This document shows, in pieces, positions 4,754-6,523 of a DNA stretch of 6,523 bases. Each line of letters starts with the position of its first letter. Positions within the stretch are counted from its first letter, which is position 1. The DNA is from Halomonas sp. (GTDB lineage: Bacteria > Pseudomonadota > Gammaproteobacteria > Pseudomonadales > Halomonadaceae). A program made the position numbers and the translations under genes. The notes beneath the pieces were generated by a model. The model was not told the DNA's origin. It was given only the letters and a program-made list of their open reading frames with translations, and made no database searches. The stretch covers positions 1 through 6,523 of the forward strand of contig PWIZ01000430.1 of the NCBI GenBank assembly GCA_003560175.1, read 5' to 3'.

Positions 4754-6142
4754 TCAGCGGCGGTTGTCGGCCACGAACTGCTGCACCGCGGAAAGCTCGG
4801 CGGGCAGCACGGTGTAGCGCTCCTCGCGCTCCAGCAGGTCGTCCATGTGCGGCGGCAGTGGCACGCCCGGGAAGCCCGCCTTGACCACCGCCTCGGCGAA
4901 CTTGGCCGGGTGGGCGGTGGCCAGAGTGATCATGGGCACGCTCGGGTCGCCGCGTTCGCGCTCGGCGGCGCGGTAGCCAGTAGCGGTGTGCGGGTCGAGG
5001 ATCTCATGGGTGCGGTGGTGGGCCTCGCGAATCACCTCGAGGAGGGTGGCATCATCCACGCTATGGCTGGCGAACAGCTCGCGCAGCCTAGCGAGGGGCG
5101 CATCGGCCAGGGCGCTGGGTTCGACCTGGAAGCGCTCGAGCAGGGCCGCCACGGCGGCACCGTCACACTCGTAGGCCTCGAACAGCAGTCGCTCGAAGTT
5201 GGACGACACCACGATATCCATGGAGGGCGCCAGGGTCGCCTTGAGCTCCTGCTTGGAGAAGTCATTGGCGGCCAGGGTGCGGTGCAGGATGTCGTTGGCG
5301 TTGGTGGCGATCACGAAGCGCTCCACCGGCAGGCCCATGCGGTAGGCCATATAGCCGGCGAACACGTTGCCGAAGTTGGCCGAAGGCACGCAGAAGCTCA
5401 CCTTGCGGTGCGGCGCGCCCAGCGCCACGGCGGAGGCCACGTAGTAGACGATCTGGGCCATGATGCGCGCCCAGTTGATGGAGTTTACCTCCACCAGCCG
5501 GGTGCCGTTGAGGAACGACTGGTCGGCGAAGCTTGCCTTGACCATGGCCTGAGCGTCATCGAAGTTACCCTCGATGGCGACGTTGAAGACGTTGTCGGCC
5601 AGCACCGAGGTCATCTGGCGACGCTGAACCTCGGAGACCCGCTGATAGGGGTGGAGAATGAAGATGTCGAGGTTGTCGCAGTGGCGGCAACCCTCGATGG
5701 CCGCCGAACCGGTATCGCCGGAGGTGGCGCCCATGATCACCGCGCGCTCGCCGCGCTTCTTCAGGAAGTGGTCGAGCAGCCGGCCCAGCAGCTGCAGGGC
5801 GACGTCCTTGAAGGCCAGGGTCGGGCCGTGGAACAGCTCAAGCAGGAAGTGATTGGCGTCGAGCTGGTTCAGCGGCACCACCGCATCGTGACTGAAGGTG
5901 GCATAGGCCTCTGTCACGAGCCGGCGGAAGGTCTCATCGTCGATCTCGCCGTTGACGAAGGGCTGCATGACGCGGAAGGCGATCTCGGCATAGGAGAGGC
6001 CCGCCATGGCGGCCAGGTCGTCGGTGGACAGCTGTGGCACGGTTTCCGGGACATAGAGGCCACCATCGCTGGCCATGCCGGTGAGCACGACCTCCTCGAA
6101 GGAGAGCGCGGGCGCCTGCCCGCGAGTGCTGATATAGCGCAT
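4754..6142 (-). CDS. thrC: Threonine synthase
   Basis: ThrC converts O-phospho-L-homoserine to L-threonine using pyridoxal phosphate, the final step of threonine synthesis, in the cytoplasm. The 462-residue length fits the longer proteobacterial form (E. coli ThrC is 428). Visible features are an N-terminal threonine-synthase domain starting MRYISTRG with MASDGGLYVPE (23-33), the PLP-lysine motif HGPTLAFKD with Lys112, the phosphate-binding GATSGDTGSAA (138-148), NSINWARI (220-227), SANFGN (254-259), and a C-terminal domain ending near VADNRR. The ATG at 6142 is 3 nt from the hom stop, and its Shine-Dalgarno AGGA (6153 to 6150, 7-nt spacing) lies inside the last two codons of hom, so the pair is a translationally linked operon. 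No canonical terminator follows; a 4-bp stem AGCC-GCAT-GGCT ahead of TTTT at the stop codon is weak. The downstream spacer carries the hairpin-rich element. The assignment is firm. Confidence 0.97.
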   Translation of the reverse strand: MRYISTRGQAPALSFEEVVLTGMASDGGLYVPETVPQLSTDDLAAMAGLSYAEIAFRVMQPFVNGEIDDETFRRLVTEAYATFSHDAVVPLNQLDANHFLLELFHGPTLAFKDVALQLLGRLLDHFLKKRGERAVIMGATSGDTGSAAIEGCRHCDNLDIFILHPYQRVSEVQRRQMTSVLADNVFNVAIEGNFDDAQAMVKASFADQSFLNGTRLVEVNSINWARIMAQIVYYVASAVALGAPHRKVSFCVPSANFGNVFAGYMAYRMGLPVERFVIATNANDILHRTLAANDFSKQELKATLAPSMDIVVSSNFERLLFEAYECDGAAVAALLERFQVEPSALADAPLARLRELFASHSVDDATLLEVIREAHHRTHEILDPHTATGYRAAERERGDPSVPMITLATAHPAKFAEAVVKAGFPGVPLPPHMDDLLEREERYTVLPAELSAVQQFVADNRR

Positions 6143-6145
6143 GAT

Positions 6146-6523
6146 TTATTCCTGCTCATCCAGGGATTCGACGCGGATCCGCATCACCGCACCGGCGATA
6201 TCGGCCATGGCCTCGATCTGACGGATCGCCTCGTTCATCTGCTTCTCGACCGTGCGGTGGGTCATCAGGATGATTGGCACCAGCTCGCCCTCGGTCGCCT
6301 CCTTCTGGATCAGTGCCTCGATGGAGATACCCTGTTCGGCAAGGATAGTGGCCACCCGCGCCAGCACGCCGGGGCGGTCCACCGCCAGCAGTCGCAGATA
6401 GTACGCGGAGATGATCTCCTCCATGGGCATGATCGGCAGCTGGCTCACGTCCTCGCTGATGCCGCTGAAGGCCAGGTAGGGCACCCGGTAGTGGTGGTCG
6501 GTGGAGATGTCCCGGGCCACATC
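6146..6523 (-). CDS. hom: Homoserine dehydrogenase, C-terminal ACT domain (partial)
   Basis: Hom reduces aspartate-semialdehyde to homoserine with NAD(P)H, at the branch leading to threonine and methionine. The window holds only the last 125 codons plus TAA; the 5' end is beyond the right edge, and the apparent GTG near 6520 is an internal Val. Visible are the end of the catalytic region (VARDIS, YRVPYLAF) and then a complete ACT domain from about residue 40 of this fragment (YYLRLLAVDRPGVLARVATI, QGISIEALIQKE, VPIILMTHRTVE) to the end (RIRVESLDEQE). In this family the ACT domain binds amino acids, typically for threonine feedback inhibition. thrC starts 3 nt downstream. The fragment is not fused to an aspartokinase at its C-terminal side; whether it is fused at the N-terminal side cannot be seen. 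Confidence 0.95.
   Translation of the reverse strand, partial: DVARDISTDHHYRVPYLAFSGISEDVSQLPIMPMEEIISAYYLRLLAVDRPGVLARVATILAEQGISIEALIQKEATEGELVPIILMTHRTVEKQMNEAIRQIEAMADIAGAVMRIRVESLDEQE

Overview
This is a GC-rich, densely packed chromosomal window that looks like a gammaproteobacterium of the Halomonas / Oceanospirillales type. That guess rests on protein similarity to Pseudomonas and Halomonas homologues as I remember them and on the hom-thrC-recJ order; no database search was made. It is mostly a housekeeping region. I see no CRISPR array, prophage, insertion sequence, tRNA or rRNA, and no obvious new defence or secretion system.

From left to right: (1) the 5' part of nadE on the minus strand (glutamine-dependent NAD+ synthetase, amidase domain), running off the left edge. 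(2) A 101-bp divergent intergenic region with a good sigma70-like promoter for nadE. (3) A 90-residue plus-strand gene for a membrane-anchored zinc-ribbon protein of the PP0621 type. (4) thiO (glycine oxidase) on the minus strand, converging on PP0621 with 6 bp between stop codons. (5) A YitT-family membrane protein gene. (6) A recJ-like DHH/DHHA1 exonuclease gene. (7) A roughly 280-bp spacer carrying a structured, inverted-repeat-bounded element. (8) thrC (threonine synthase). (9) The 3' end of hom (homoserine dehydrogenase, ACT domain), cut by the right edge.

All genes except PP0621 lie on the minus strand, so transcription runs right to left. hom and thrC are 3 nt apart, and the thrC ribosome-binding site lies inside the end of hom, so they form a translationally linked threonine operon. 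recJ and yitT are 10 nt apart, with the yitT ribosome-binding site overlapping the recJ stop codon. thiO follows 38 nt after yitT, so recJ-yitT-thiO is probably one transcript although the functions appear unrelated.

Three points deserve a second look. The thrC-recJ spacer holds a ~172-bp element with imperfect terminal inverted repeats and two hairpins sharing a CCA-TCCN-TGG core, probably a dispersed, non-autonomous MITE-like or REP-like repeat. The RecJ-like protein departs from the usual gammaproteobacterial RecJ at several normally conserved motif positions. Its real start is most likely a TTG with a strong Shine-Dalgarno site; the upstream ATG of the longest frame falls inside the repeat.
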